A stretch of 64,000 nucleotides of DNA from DASWNP01 sp036399175 (GTDB lineage: Bacteria; Acidobacteriota; Blastocatellia; Pyrinomonadales; Pyrinomonadaceae). The stretch is taken from contig DASWNP010000058.1 of NCBI GenBank assembly GCA_036399175.1, positions 1 through 64,000 of the forward strand. The letters run 5' to 3'. The notes beneath the pieces are model-generated. The model had not been told where the DNA came from. It did not search any database and worked only from the letters and a program-made list of their open reading frames with translations. Positions 1 to 8,486 of this stretch are shown piece after piece. Each line of letters starts with the position of its first letter. Within the stretch, counting starts at the first letter, position 1. Position numbers and translations under genes: made by a program.

Positions 1-77
1 GGAAAATTCTCCGCGACTTCTGCGCCTCTCGCTCTCTTTTGTCGAACTACTGCGCTCTCCTTTTTGAATCTCTTTTT

Positions 78-1091
78 CTACAACGGCTCGCGCATGCCGC
101 TCTTCGGTTTCTTCTGCGCGGGCGGCGCGTCGGCGACGGCGTCGAGCTTACCGCTTCCACTGTAGCCGTCGGAGACGTTTGAAGTGAGCGCCTCGAAGGT
201 GAGAAAGAGCTTGCCGTCCTTCTCGTTCAGTTGTCCGGTGAGGCCGACTCCGCCGTTCGGCGCTTCGACGAGCGTGCCGCTTTCGACGAGCGGAATGCGT
301 AGACGGTCGTTGCCTTCGGCGAGGCCGGTGGCGAAGGCTCGCAGCGTGCGCTCTTTGCTCGCGCCCTTGCCCTTCAAATCGAAGCCGAGCGTGATGAGGC
401 GTTCGAGCTTCGAGACGCGCACTGTGCCGTCGAGCTTGAACTGCTCGACCCGCCCGGCGAAGCCGCCGCTCATCACGAAGCCCCCGTCCTTCACCTGATA
501 TGGCCGCATCGAACTCTTCCATGCCTCGCCCAATTCGAGACGAAAGCTCGTCTCGCTGCCCAGACTCACGCTCGCACGCTCGTTGACCTGCATGGAGACG
601 ATTTTGAAGGGAGCCGTGAGAGCCTGCGTCGTCATCGAGCCTTTCGAGGGAGCGCGTTCCGAGACGCGCAGCGCACCCTCGGGCGTGCGCGTAATATCGA
701 CGCTGTAGCCGCCCGTATTACGCATGCCGAGGAAGGCCGCGACGACGGCGTTGGCCTTGAAGAACTCCGCGTTCAACTCCGGCAAGCCGTCGGCCAGCTC
801 GCGCAGCGCCGCGTAAGTCTCCGCGTCGCGGACGACGGCGACGAAAGCCTCCTCCACCTTGCCGTAAGACCCAACGGCGATAACTTTAAGCTCGTCGTTC
901 ACGATTCCATCTCCGACGTTTGAAGGCGCGGGAGTCGGCGTCGCCGTCGGCTTCGTCGCGCCCACGTCCCGCTTCTCCTGCACGCCGCCATTCGCATTCT
1001 GGTTTCCCTTAGTCCCGCACGCCCCCGCATTCGCGCTCCCGAGCGCGGCCGCCATCAACAACACCGATAGACTCTCTCTCATGCCCAACAT
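78..1091 (-). CDS. Secreted PrcB-like protein
   Basis: I chose the ATG at 1091, which gives a hydrophobic export signal; the frame stays open further upstream but that adds a basic, non-signal extension. The segment after the signal is low-complexity (TPTPTPAP). Next comes a region of about 100 residues, with VVRDAETYAALRE and VVAAFLGMRNTGGYSVDI, that resembles the C-terminal domain of PrcB, a partner of the prolyl protease PrtP. The remaining third is unassigned. The signal ends in NAGAC, so it may be a lipoprotein with a non-canonical lipobox. The role is unknown; protease regulation or binding at the envelope would fit the family. It lies downstream of ackA but is separated by a repeat element. 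Confidence 0.6.
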   Translation of the reverse strand: MLGMRESLSVLLMAAALGSANAGACGTKGNQNANGGVQEKRDVGATKPTATPTPAPSNVGDGIVNDELKVIAVGSYGKVEEAFVAVVRDAETYAALRELADGLPELNAEFFKANAVVAAFLGMRNTGGYSVDITRTPEGALRVSERAPSKGSMTTQALTAPFKIVSMQVNERASVSLGSETSFRLELGEAWKSSMRPYQVKDGGFVMSGGFAGRVEQFKLDGTVRVSKLERLITLGFDLKGKGASKERTLRAFATGLAEGNDRLRIPLVESGTLVEAPNGGVGLTGQLNEKDGKLFLTFEALTSNVSDGYSGSGKLDAVADAPPAQKKPKSGMREPL

Positions 1092-1200
1092 CCTAATTCG
1101 CCTTCCTTCCCTGAACTTCCCCGTAAAGCTTACACCAAACCGCCGCGACATCTCACTGCGGCACACGTAGAACGCGCGACGCTACTGGAAATTGCGTGGG

Positions 1201-1313
1201 AAGCTGTCAGCAATCAGCAATCAGCATTCAGCCAAACAGTCGGCAGCAATCAGCTTTCAGCTCTCGACAAGTATTGTCTGGCTGAGCGGCTGATTGCTGA
1301 ACGCTGACAGCTT
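1201..1313. repeat. Heptamer-arm inverted repeat (AATCAGC type)
   Basis: The left arm (1201-1233) is built of AATCAGC-like 7-mers and pairs with 1288-1313. It ends one base from the ackA stop codon and may serve as its transcript end. Confidence 0.75.
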
Positions 1314-1314
1314 T

Positions 1315-2562
1315 TCAGTACCTCTGCGGCGTGCCGCGCACGCAGCGTACTGTATCACGGGCGATGAGCAGTTCTTCGTCGGTCGGGATGACGTAGGCGG
1401 CGAGCCTTGAGTCTTCGGCGTTGATAACGCCTTCGCGCCCGCCGGTGTGCGCGGCGTTGAGGGAGGCGTCCAACTGAAGTCCCATCCAATTGAGGCCGTC
1501 GGCAATGCGGGCGCGAATCTCGGGGGAGTTTTCGCCGATGCCGCCGGTGAAGATGAGGGCGTCAGCCCCGCCCATCGCGGCCAGGTATCCGCCTACCTGT
1601 TTGCGCGCGCGGTAACAGAAGATTTCGATGGCGAGACGCGCACGCCGGTCGTTGTTTTCGTGCGCCTCGTCGAGCAGCTCGCGCATGTCGTTCGTCAGAC
1701 CCGAAATGCCGAGCAAGCCCGATTGCTTGTTGAGAAGCGTCTCGACCTCCTGCGCTGAGAGTCCTTCTTTGGCGGCGATAAACTCGACGATTGAAGGGTC
1801 GATGTCGCCGGAGCGCGTGCCCATGACTAAACCTTCGAGCGGCGTCAAGCCCATCGACGTGTCGATGGAATTTCCGGCGCGGATGGCAGCCGCCGAGCAG
1901 CCGTTGCCGAGATGCAGGGTGATGACGTTGGTCGCTTCACGCGGGATGGCGCGAAGCTGTCGGTAGCGATAGGCGACGTAGCGATGCGACGTGCCGTGAA
2001 AGCCGTAGCGTCGAATGCGGTGGCGTCGATAGAGCTGGTAGGGCAGCGCGTAGAGGTATGCGTAATCGGGGAGCGTCTGGTGAAAGGCGGTGTCGAAGAC
2101 GGCGGCCTGCGGCAGCCCCGTGCCGAAGACCGTGCGCGCCGCCGTGATGCCTTTGATGTTCGCGGGGTTGTGCAGGGGCGCGAGGTCGATGCAGTCCTCT
2201 ATGCCGCGCAGAACTTCGTCGGTGATTAAGACCGAATGAGTGAAGCGCTCGCCGCCGTGAACGACTCGATGTCCGACGGCGTGAATGTCGGCCACGCTCT
2301 GCACCTCTCGGATGCCGGAGGTTTCCGAGCAAGCCCAGCGTATGACTAAATCGACCGCCGCGCGCGTGTCCCTGAGCGGCGCGGTCGTGCGTTCTGCCGC
2401 GCGCCCTTCAGCCTGCGTGGTGATGATGGCTTCGCCGCCGATGCGCTCGATGGTGCCGCGCGCCAGACGCTCGTCGCGGTTTTCGGCGATGCGGTCGAGG
2501 TCTGTGGCGATGAGTTGAAACTTGACGGAAGAGCTGCCGCAGTTGAGCACGAGTATGTTCAT
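1315..2562 (-). CDS. ackA: Acetate kinase
   Basis: Cytoplasmic acetate kinase, interconverting acetate plus ATP with acetyl phosphate plus ADP. The 415-residue length is close to the family norm. The N-terminus has the signature NCGSSSVKFQL (residues 7-17). HRVVHGGERF, FDTAFHQTLP, RRYGFHGTSH and LHLGNGCS follow in the expected order, and GVTGGIGENS-like and DEELLIARDT stretches close the protein. The start is the ATG at 2562, matching the family start MNILVLN. No phosphotransacetylase gene is adjacent. The gene stands alone between an amidohydrolase and a repeat element. Confidence 0.96.
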   Translation of the reverse strand: MNILVLNCGSSSVKFQLIATDLDRIAENRDERLARGTIERIGGEAIITTQAEGRAAERTTAPLRDTRAAVDLVIRWACSETSGIREVQSVADIHAVGHRVVHGGERFTHSVLITDEVLRGIEDCIDLAPLHNPANIKGITAARTVFGTGLPQAAVFDTAFHQTLPDYAYLYALPYQLYRRHRIRRYGFHGTSHRYVAYRYRQLRAIPREATNVITLHLGNGCSAAAIRAGNSIDTSMGLTPLEGLVMGTRSGDIDPSIVEFIAAKEGLSAQEVETLLNKQSGLLGISGLTNDMRELLDEAHENNDRRARLAIEIFCYRARKQVGGYLAAMGGADALIFTGGIGENSPEIRARIADGLNWMGLQLDASLNAAHTGGREGVINAEDSRLAAYVIPTDEELLIARDTVRCVRGTPQRY

Positions 2563-2693
2563 AGAAAGATTCTTGTCTGCCGATAGGTCTTCGGCCGGAC
2601 GCAGCTCCCGTTTTGAATGATGAAATGAATGCTATCTCAAAATCGTCGGAGAAGTGATGTCGGATCGTCGTGGAAAGCACGCGCGAGTGCGAG

Positions 2694-4100
2694 CTAGATA
2701 CTCGCAAGCTTCTCCCTGATTTCACTCAACCGCGCTCGCAGACGCTCTTCGTCTACGGTCGTCACGCGCCCGTCTTTGTAAATTTCTCTTCCGGCGACCA
2801 ACGTCAGGAGCACGTCGCGGGCGGAGGAAGAAAAGACGAGCGCAGCCGAAGGGTCGTAGACGGGTTGCTGGTGCGCGCCCGCGAGCGAGACGACGACGAG
2901 GTCGGCCTGTAAGCCTTCGGCGAGCGCGCCGGTCTGTCCTCGCAGGCCGAGGGCGTTTGCACCTCCGACGGTGGCGACGCGCAGAACGTCTTCGGCGGTC
3001 AGCTGTCGTGCGTCTCCCTGTTCGTCGCCGCTTCTTTCTACGCGTCCGACGGCGCGCGCAAGCAGGAGGGCGAAGCGCGCTTCTTCGAGCAGGTCGCAGG
3101 CGTTGTTGCTGGCGACCGAATCGCTCCCCAACCCGACGGCGAGATGGTTTGCGACGAAGGAGGCGAACGGCGCGTGGCCGTGTCCGAGCTTGGCGTTCGA
3201 CTTGGGACAATGCGCGACGCTCGCTCCCGCTTCCTTTATCGTGTGGATGTCGGCGTCGTCAACCGTGACGCAGTGTGCGAGCAGAGGGCGGGCGGCGAGC
3301 AGGCCGCGCGCGGCGAGGTATTGAATCGTGGAGACGCCGGGCGCGTGCCACTCGATGCCTCGCCGCGCAAGGTTCTCGGCGAAAGCGCCGCGCCCCTCGC
3401 CGACGAAGAGCGACTCGTCGCGCGACTCGGCGGCGTGCATCATCATGGGCAAATCTTCGCCGAGCGCGTAGTCTGTCGCCAGCTCAAGCAGCGCGCCGCT
3501 CACCGTGTAGGGCGCGTGCGGCGAGACGCCGACGCGCACGAGCGCCGTCTCCTGCTCGCGCAGGCTCGAAATCTTCTCTCGAAGCTTCTCCAACTGCTCG
3601 CGCGCGAGGCGCGCGTCAGGCCCGAAGAGTTCCTGGTAGACGGTCGCGCGCAGGCCGACCTCGCGTAGCGCGGCCACGCTCGACGCCGCTCCGTCGCTCG
3701 CGTCGGCGACGCAGGTCACGCCCGCGCGAGCCGCCTCGACTGCGCCCCAGGCCGCCGAGACGCGGATGTCGTCCGGCGTCATCCGCTCAAGCCGCGCCTT
3801 CGTCAACTTCTGGAGCCAAGCCTTGAAATCGCACTCTTCCCTTTCGAGAAAGCCGCGCATCACGGTCAGCTCAAGATGCGAATGGCAGTTGACGAGGCCG
3901 GGCAGGATAACTGCTTCCTGAAAATCTCGCTCGACGGCTTCGGGAAAACGCGCGGCCAGCTCCGTGCGCCCGCCGACGGCGACAATCCGCGAGCCTCCGA
4001 CGACGACCGCGCCCGACTCAATCGCGCCGCTCGACATCGGCAGCACCCAACGCGCGCTGTACAGCTTCAAAGTGCTTCCGGCATCAATCGTCTCGTTCAT
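2694..4100 (-). CDS. Amidohydrolase, SsnA/TrzA-like deaminase family
   Basis: Cytoplasmic metal-dependent hydrolase of the amidohydrolase superfamily, probably acting on an aminated purine-like or related ring. The metal motif HSH lies at residues 73-75 (VNCHSHLELTVMRG). It is followed by a histidine in MMHAAES, a histidine in LAHCVTVDD, and the late aspartate in GLGSDSVASNN. This order is typical of the methylthioadenosine/S-adenosylhomocysteine deaminase and chlorohydrolase group. Aminodeoxyfutalosine deaminase of the alternative menaquinone pathway belongs to the same group and cannot be excluded; no other mqn gene is nearby. I chose the ATG at 4100 over a TTG one codon upstream. Confidence 0.8.
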   Translation of the reverse strand: MNETIDAGSTLKLYSARWVLPMSSGAIESGAVVVGGSRIVAVGGRTELAARFPEAVERDFQEAVILPGLVNCHSHLELTVMRGFLEREECDFKAWLQKLTKARLERMTPDDIRVSAAWGAVEAARAGVTCVADASDGAASSVAALREVGLRATVYQELFGPDARLAREQLEKLREKISSLREQETALVRVGVSPHAPYTVSGALLELATDYALGEDLPMMMHAAESRDESLFVGEGRGAFAENLARRGIEWHAPGVSTIQYLAARGLLAARPLLAHCVTVDDADIHTIKEAGASVAHCPKSNAKLGHGHAPFASFVANHLAVGLGSDSVASNNACDLLEEARFALLLARAVGRVERSGDEQGDARQLTAEDVLRVATVGGANALGLRGQTGALAEGLQADLVVVSLAGAHQQPVYDPSAALVFSSSARDVLLTLVAGREIYKDGRVTTVDEERLRARLSEIREKLASI

Positions 4101-4159
4101 CAATCAACTCGGCCTCTCTGCTTCGTCTCCGTTCAGTTATTAAGCCAGGACGGAAATTA

Positions 4160-4294
4160 ACATGGATGGACAGGATGGACAGAAATGATGAATGCGGAAT
4201 GCGGAATGATGAATTGAAAACAAAAGCTTTCTGCTTTTCATTCCGCATTCCTCATTCCGCATTCATCATTTGTCTTTATCCTGTCCATCCATGT
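4160..4294. repeat. Nested heptamer-arm inverted repeat
   Basis: The outer arms (starting ACATGGATGGACAGG, ending CCTGTCCATCCATGT) enclose inner arms of ATGATGAATGCGGA units. The apex is AAAGCTTTCTGCTTT. The inner unit recurs at 13198-13279 and 63358-63476. Confidence 0.85.
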
Positions 4295-4304
4295 TTGAAT
4301 CGCT

Positions 4305-4997
4305 CTAATCGGCGCGCTCGTTGGTGGTAGCGTGAAGGTCTGTGCCGAGTTCGGGCAGATAGCGGAGGAGGCGTTGATTGCCGTCGAGGGAGGTGACGAC
4401 GCTGAGGACGATTTCGTGTTCTGCTTCGCCCGCTTCGCGGACGCTGAAGTCGTCGAGGCGAATGTTTTCCGTCTCAAGGTAGTCGAGCAGGCGCGTGAGG
4501 ACGACGGTCGGCTGGTGCGTCTTGAAGGTGTAGCGATAGAGGCGTCGGAAGCGGAGCATGGCGCGCTCTACGCGGCGCAGCAGGACGAGCACGAAGATAA
4601 TCAGCACGGTGGCGAGCAGAGCAGCGCCGAACATCCCTTCGCCGATGGCGAGGCCAACGGCCATGCCGAGAAAGATGGTGGCGGCGGTGGTCAAGCCCGT
4701 CACCGAGCCGCGCGATTGAAGGATGACGCCCGCGCCGATGAATCCGATGCCGGTGATGGTCTGCGCGGCGAGACGCGCGGGGTCTGTGTAGGGCGCGCCG
4801 CCGCTGATGTGGCGCGAGGTAATCATCAGGAGCGTCGCGCCCATGCAGATGAGAACGTTGGTGCGAAGCCCTGCGGGCTTGCGACTCAGCTCGCGCTCGA
4901 AGCCGATAGCCCCGCCACAGACCATCGCCGCCAGCAGCTTGACTAAGATAAGGAGATTCGGCGAGTGAATATTGTTCAGGATGTTTTCAAAGTTCAC
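4305..4997 (-). CDS. MgtC/SapB family membrane protein
   Basis: Inner-membrane protein of the MgtC/SapB family, whose members are tied to Mg2+ limitation and envelope homeostasis. The frame is open much further upstream, but that part is antisense-like and lies inside the exporter gene. The GTG at 4997 overlaps the exporter stop codon as GTGA and gives a 230-residue protein of normal length. The N-terminal half has the family core GGAIGFERELSRKPAGLRTNVL and the glycine-rich ITGIGFIGAGVIL stretch with about four membrane segments. The C-terminal 80 residues form a soluble ACT-like tail. Translation is probably coupled to the exporter. Confidence 0.88.
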   Translation of the reverse strand: MNFENILNNIHSPNLLILVKLLAAMVCGGAIGFERELSRKPAGLRTNVLICMGATLLMITSRHISGGAPYTDPARLAAQTITGIGFIGAGVILQSRGSVTGLTTAATIFLGMAVGLAIGEGMFGAALLATVLIIFVLVLLRRVERAMLRFRRLYRYTFKTHQPTVVLTRLLDYLETENIRLDDFSVREAGEAEHEIVLSVVTSLDGNQRLLRYLPELGTDLHATTNERAD

Positions 4998-6454
4998 GAG
5001 CGAAAATCCTCCGCGCGGGCGCGCTGCTTTTGCAGGTCGGCGCTGCCCGTGCGCCTGAGCAGAAACCAGAGAAAACCGGAGAGCGTGATGACGAGGCCGC
5101 CGCCGAGGGCGACGATGCGGATGCCGTAAGTGTCGGCGGCAGCGCCGGAGGCGAACATCGCCCCGACCATCATCAGCGTCATCAAAGTTTCGTAAGAAGC
5201 GAAGACGCGACCGGCGTAAGCGTCCTCGGTACGCTTCATCATAATCGTCTGCTGCGCCGTCCACCAGATGGCGAAGTTCACCTCGCGCGCCACGAGCATC
5301 GCTGCCGCTCCCCAGAGGTTCGGAATGAAACTGAAGAGCGCGAGCCCCAGCCCGTCGAGAATCATCGAGCGCCCCATGTGTGCGCCGAGCCCCGCGCCCG
5401 CCGCCTGATTGATGCGCCTCGCAAGCGGAGCGCCGAGCACGCCGCCAAAGCCCATCGCCACGAACAGCACGGAGATACCGAAGTCAGTCGGGCGTGCGAC
5501 CCACTCGCTCGCCGTCTGCACGCCGAGCGCCGCGCCGAACAGACTGTAGACCGCGCGACCCGCGCCGCTACCGAGCCCCCAAGCGGCGGCCACGATAAAG
5601 ATGAGCGACAAAACCCCGTCGCTTCGGACGTAGCGCAACCCCTCCCGAAAGTCAACCGCCGCCCGGCGGAGGATAGACAAAGGGGAAAAGGGGAAAGGGG
5701 AAGGGGAAAAGGAAGAAATAGTTGACGCTTCACGTCCTGCCGCTTTCCCATCTCTTTCGATTTGTTCCGCACGCCCTCCTTTGATTTGTTCTTCCCTTCC
5801 TTCCTCAATTCGTGCCGACTTGTCTTCCCCTTTCCCCTTTTCCCTTTTCCCTTTTCCCCTCGCTTGCGTTTCCGTGCGGATGCGTCGAATCATTTCGGCG
5901 GAGACGAGGAAGGTGAGGGCGTTGAGGATGAAGACGAGGTCGCGTCCGGCGAAGGTGGAGACGAGGCCGCCGAGGGCGGAGCCGACGGCGATGGTGGCGG
6001 CGGTGGTCGAGGCCGTCAGAGAGTTGGCGGTCAGAAGCTCGTCCGTATCGCCGACGATGTTTGGAATCGAGGCTCGCTTGGCGGCGTTGAAGAAGGCCGA
6101 GACGGAGAAGAGAGCAGCGCCGACGGCGTAGATGACGGAGAGCATCGAGAATCTGTCGGCGACGAAGAAGCCGAGCGCGAGCAGGGCGCGCAGCACATCG
6201 GCTGCAATCATCACGCGTCGCCTGTCTGCTCGGTCAACGACGACGCCCGCCATCGGCCCGAAGAGAAAGAGCGGCAGATGCCTCGCAATCGCGTAGAGCG
6301 CGATGGCGCGTCCCTCGTGTCCCGCGCCCGCGAGCTGGATGGTCAAGGCCATGACGGCGATGTTGTTGAGCCAGTCGCCAATCTCCGAGACGACCTGACC
6401 CGACCAGAGACGACGAAAATCCGCGTTGCCCGCCAGCAGTTGCCGGTAAGTCAA
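4994..6454 (-). CDS. MFS exporter with repeat-derived cytoplasmic insert
   Basis: Major facilitator transporter of the EntS-like/MFS_3 type (RLWSGQVVSEIGDWLNNIAVMAL at the N-terminus), with about 12 membrane segments. The substrate is unknown; this group exports small molecules and siderophores. The start is a TTG at 6454 that overlaps the transglycosylase stop codon as TTGA, implying coupled translation. Residues about 199-258, between transmembrane halves in the central loop, are rich in K, R, E, G and then S, P, F. They are encoded by a purine/pyrimidine inverted repeat (5679-5860). The reading frame survives through the insert, so the protein may be functional with an enlarged loop. Confidence 0.87.
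   Translation of the reverse strand: MTYRQLLAGNADFRRLWSGQVVSEIGDWLNNIAVMALTIQLAGAGHEGRAIALYAIARHLPLFLFGPMAGVVVDRADRRRVMIAADVLRALLALGFFVADRFSMLSVIYAVGAALFSVSAFFNAAKRASIPNIVGDTDELLTANSLTASTTAATIAVGSALGGLVSTFAGRDLVFILNALTFLVSAEMIRRIRTETQARGKGKREKGKGEDKSARIEEGREEQIKGGRAEQIERDGKAAGREASTISSFSPSPFPFSPLSILRRAAVDFREGLRYVRSDGVLSLIFIVAAAWGLGSGAGRAVYSLFGAALGVQTASEWVARPTDFGISVLFVAMGFGGVLGAPLARRINQAAGAGLGAHMGRSMILDGLGLALFSFIPNLWGAAAMLVAREVNFAIWWTAQQTIMMKRTEDAYAGRVFASYETLMTLMMVGAMFASGAAADTYGIRIVALGGGLVITLSGFLWFLLRRTGSADLQKQRARAEDFRS
5679..5860. repeat. Heptamer-arm inverted repeat inside the MFS gene
   Basis: A GGGGAAA/AGGGGAA-rich left arm (5679-5715) pairs with a CTTTTCCC-rich right arm (5823-5860). The interior holds a short direct repeat (TCGATTTGTTC near 5757, TTGATTTGTTC near 5781). 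The length is compatible with the reading frame of the host gene. Confidence 0.8.
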
Positions 6455-7188
6455 CGACGCACCCCGCGAGAAGTGAGCGGTGAGCGGTGAGCGGTGAGCA
6501 GTGAAAACAGAAAGGATTGACGACCTTTAGCTTTGATGTCGTGGCGTGCCCGCCGACCATCGTTCGCCGAAGGCCAAACGCTCTTCGCCTTCTGCTTACC
6601 GCTTACTGCTTTCTGCTTACTCTCCTTGAGCCTGCGGTAGCGCGCGAGGATGTTTGAGACGTAGATGCGCGTGGAAGGGATGGTGATGCGTGCGATGAAC
6701 TCTTCGGCGGTGAGGTGCGGCTCGCCCGCGCGTCGCTTGTTCCATTCGGCGGCGCGGCTCGGGCCTGCGTTGTAGGCGGCGACGATGCGCACGATAGAGT
6801 CGGGCGTGTCGCGGTAGTCTTTCAGAATCTTTTCCAGATACCAGCAGCCGACCTGTATGTTGCGTTCGGGCTCGCGAAGCGCCGAGGCCGGGTCGCTCTC
6901 CATCTGCCGCGCAAGCTCGCGCATCCCCGTCTCAGCCGCCCACTCGCGCCCCACAGTCGGCGTCACCTGCATCAGCCCAATCTCGCCCGCCTCGCCTCGC
7001 TTCCAGGGGCTGAAATAGGTCTCCTCGTAGATGATGCTCCAGACCAAATCGGGGTCGAGGCGATAGACTTCGGCCTGACGCGCAATCAGAGGGTCGAAAC
7101 GATGAATCCAGTACTGATTGAAAAAATAGAGACCCGCAGCGCCGAGAATGATGAGAACGAGGACGGAGAGAATAAGACGCTTGAGCAT
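6451..7188 (-). CDS. Membrane-anchored lytic transglycosylase (SLT domain)
   Basis: Cleaves the MurNAc-GlcNAc bond of peptidoglycan to 1,6-anhydro products. The protein has an N-terminal membrane anchor (residues 5-22) followed by a soluble Slt70-type catalytic domain. The likely catalytic glutamate is E56 in SIIYEETYFSP. GEIGLMQVTP and AAYNAGPSRA are the other family motifs. The last 55 or so residues, rich in K, Q, S and R, are not part of the domain and are encoded by repeat sequence. The stop codon overlaps the MFS start codon. The start is the ATG at 7188. Confidence 0.9.
   Translation of the reverse strand: MLKRLILSVLVLIILGAAGLYFFNQYWIHRFDPLIARQAEVYRLDPDLVWSIIYEETYFSPWKRGEAGEIGLMQVTPTVGREWAAETGMRELARQMESDPASALREPERNIQVGCWYLEKILKDYRDTPDSIVRIVAAYNAGPSRAAEWNKRRAGEPHLTAEEFIARITIPSTRIYVSNILARYRRLKESKQKAVSGKQKAKSVWPSANDGRRARHDIKAKGRQSFLFSLLTAHRSPLTSRGVRR
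6476..6620. repeat. Diverged heptamer-arm repeat in the transglycosylase 3' end
   Basis: Tandem GTGAGCG units (from 6476) face GCTTACC/GCTTACT units (to about 6620) in imperfect inverted orientation. It encodes the C-terminal tail of the transglycosylase. Confidence 0.6.
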
Positions 7189-7190
7189 AA

Positions 7191-7279
7191 GTTGGGGGTT
7201 AGGGGTTGGGGGTTGGGGGATAGGGAAGAAAAGGCTTTTCTGTTTTCCCCAATCCCTATCCCCCAGCCCCCAACCCCTG
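7191..7279. repeat. Heptamer-arm inverted repeat (TTGGGGG type)
   Basis: A left arm of TTGGGGG/TTAGGGG units pairs with a right arm of CCCCCAA-type units. The apex is GAAAAGGCTTTTCTGTTTTC. It fills the gap between the unknown gene at 7284 and the transglycosylase start. Confidence 0.8.
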
Positions 7280-7283
7280 CCAT

Positions 7284-8069
7284 TCAGTTTCTACGCTTGA
7301 GCAGAGTCCAGAGGTCGGCCATCGTGCGAGAGGTGTCGGCTCCTTCGTAGCGCGAGAGCAGGGCGCGCTGGTCGAGGACGTGGCCTTGCAGCCACACTTC
7401 GGCGCTCATCGTCGCGCCGACTTCCAGCTTGCCGCGCAGCGTTCGCTGGTTGACGAGCACTTCGAGCTTGAGTCGTTCGAGGTCGAGATAGACCCAGTAA
7501 AGCTCGCTGCCGGAGAGAGGATTTCGGAGCGGCTTGAAGGAGACGACGCGCCCGCAGAGACCCCAATCGTTTTCGTGCGCGGCGCGCGAAGGCGCAGAGA
7601 CTTCGAGCGGCTGCCAACGGAGCGGCGCGGCGGGCACGCACACCCGCGCGCGGTAAGCCAGCCCGCACAGGCTGACGTGCAGCTCCTGCGCGCGGAAGCC
7701 CTCGGGGCCGACCTCCGTCAGATTTTGCAGCTCGAAGAGAACCTCCGTGTCAGTGCCGTCGCAGTAGCCGTGAACGATGGCCTCGCCGTCTTCGTCGTAC
7801 TCGGTGAGCGCCCAGGGGCTGATGCGCTGCGTGTAGCGTGCGCGAAAGCCGGGGCGGCAGTCGGCGTAGAAGATGTCGCCCGTGCCGGATTCGTAGAGCA
7901 CCGTCCAGACTTCCAACCCCTCGCCCAGCTTCCAGCAGCGACCGTGCAGCACCGCGCCGCGCCGCGAAAGCTGCGTCGCTTCCCCCTGATCGCCGGCTCG
8001 CTCCGCAAGATGGTTGAAATCCTGCTCGCTCGGCACTTCCAGCCCGATTGCCTCAAACGTCTCGTCCAT
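7284..8069 (-). CDS. Conserved-looking protein of unknown function
   Basis: I do not recognise this 261-residue protein. It is soluble, acidic, and has no signal peptide or membrane segment. The composition is that of an ordinary globular protein, with many W, Y and C residues (for example GYCDGTDTEVLFELQNLTEVG). The C-terminal third (GKLEVGATMSAEVWLQGHVL) is beta-rich. The start is the ATG at 8069; an in-frame TTG at 8081 lies within the flanking repeat and is less likely. It points the same way as the transglycosylase but a repeat element separates them. Confidence 0.65.
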   Translation of the reverse strand: MDETFEAIGLEVPSEQDFNHLAERAGDQGEATQLSRRGAVLHGRCWKLGEGLEVWTVLYESGTGDIFYADCRPGFRARYTQRISPWALTEYDEDGEAIVHGYCDGTDTEVLFELQNLTEVGPEGFRAQELHVSLCGLAYRARVCVPAAPLRWQPLEVSAPSRAAHENDWGLCGRVVSFKPLRNPLSGSELYWVYLDLERLKLEVLVNQRTLRGKLEVGATMSAEVWLQGHVLDQRALLSRYEGADTSRTMADLWTLLKRRN

Positions 8070-8076
8070 AACTAAT

Positions 8077-8166
8077 AGCAATCAGCAATCAGCTTTCAGC
8101 TTTCAGCTTTCAGCAAAAGGCAGGCAGTTTTAAGCTGACGGCTGATTGCTGATTGCTGAGAGCTTA
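8077..8166. repeat. Heptamer-arm inverted repeat (AATCAGC/TTTCAGC)
   Basis: Tandem AATCAGC then TTTCAGC units form the left arm, and GCTGATT units form the right arm (8150-8163). It uses the same unit as the element at 1201 and abuts the small gene at 8169. Confidence 0.8.
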
Positions 8167-8168
8167 AA

Positions 8169-8396
8169 TCATCTCGTTGCCCGCTTTGTTCGTGCGCTGG
8201 GCGCAGGTTGAGTCGATTCGGCGTCGGCGCGTGGGGCGCGACTCTTGTAGCCGCGAATGTTGCGTTCGGGGCCGTGCTGCGGTCGCTGGCCTGAGCGCGC
8301 CATCTCGGCGAAAAGCTCTACGTCGTAATCCGCTTCACGCGACATCTCTTCACGAATCGCGTGCAGCACTTCCAGAAATCTCGGTTTGCGATACAT
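8169..8396 (-). CDS. Small PIN-associated protein, candidate antitoxin
   Basis: A 75-residue hydrophilic protein. Its first 35 residues (RFLEVLHAIREEMSREADYD) are predicted helical and the rest is basic and disordered. It follows the PIN-domain gene on the same strand. Small helical proteins next to PIN genes are often antitoxins, which is my basis for the call; I see no classical DNA-binding domain. A 74-bp hairpin element sits between the two genes, so translation is not directly coupled. The start is the ATG at 8396. Confidence 0.6.
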   Translation of the reverse strand: MYRKPRFLEVLHAIREEMSREADYDVELFAEMARSGQRPQHGPERNIRGYKSRAPRADAESTQPAPSARTKRATR

Positions 8397-8409
8397 AACT
8401 TGGTGAATA

Positions 8410-8483
8410 GTAAATCGTGAATCGTAAATCGTAAATAGAGAAAGCCTGTTCTTTCTATTTACGATTTACGATTCACGATTTAC
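8410..8483. repeat. Heptamer-arm hairpin (GTAAATC/GTGAATC)
   Basis: Nearly perfect: a 35-base left arm pairs with a 33-base right arm around the apex CCTGTT. The same family occurs at 11503-11615. It separates the PIN gene from its small partner. Confidence 0.9.
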
Positions 8484-8486
8484 TAA

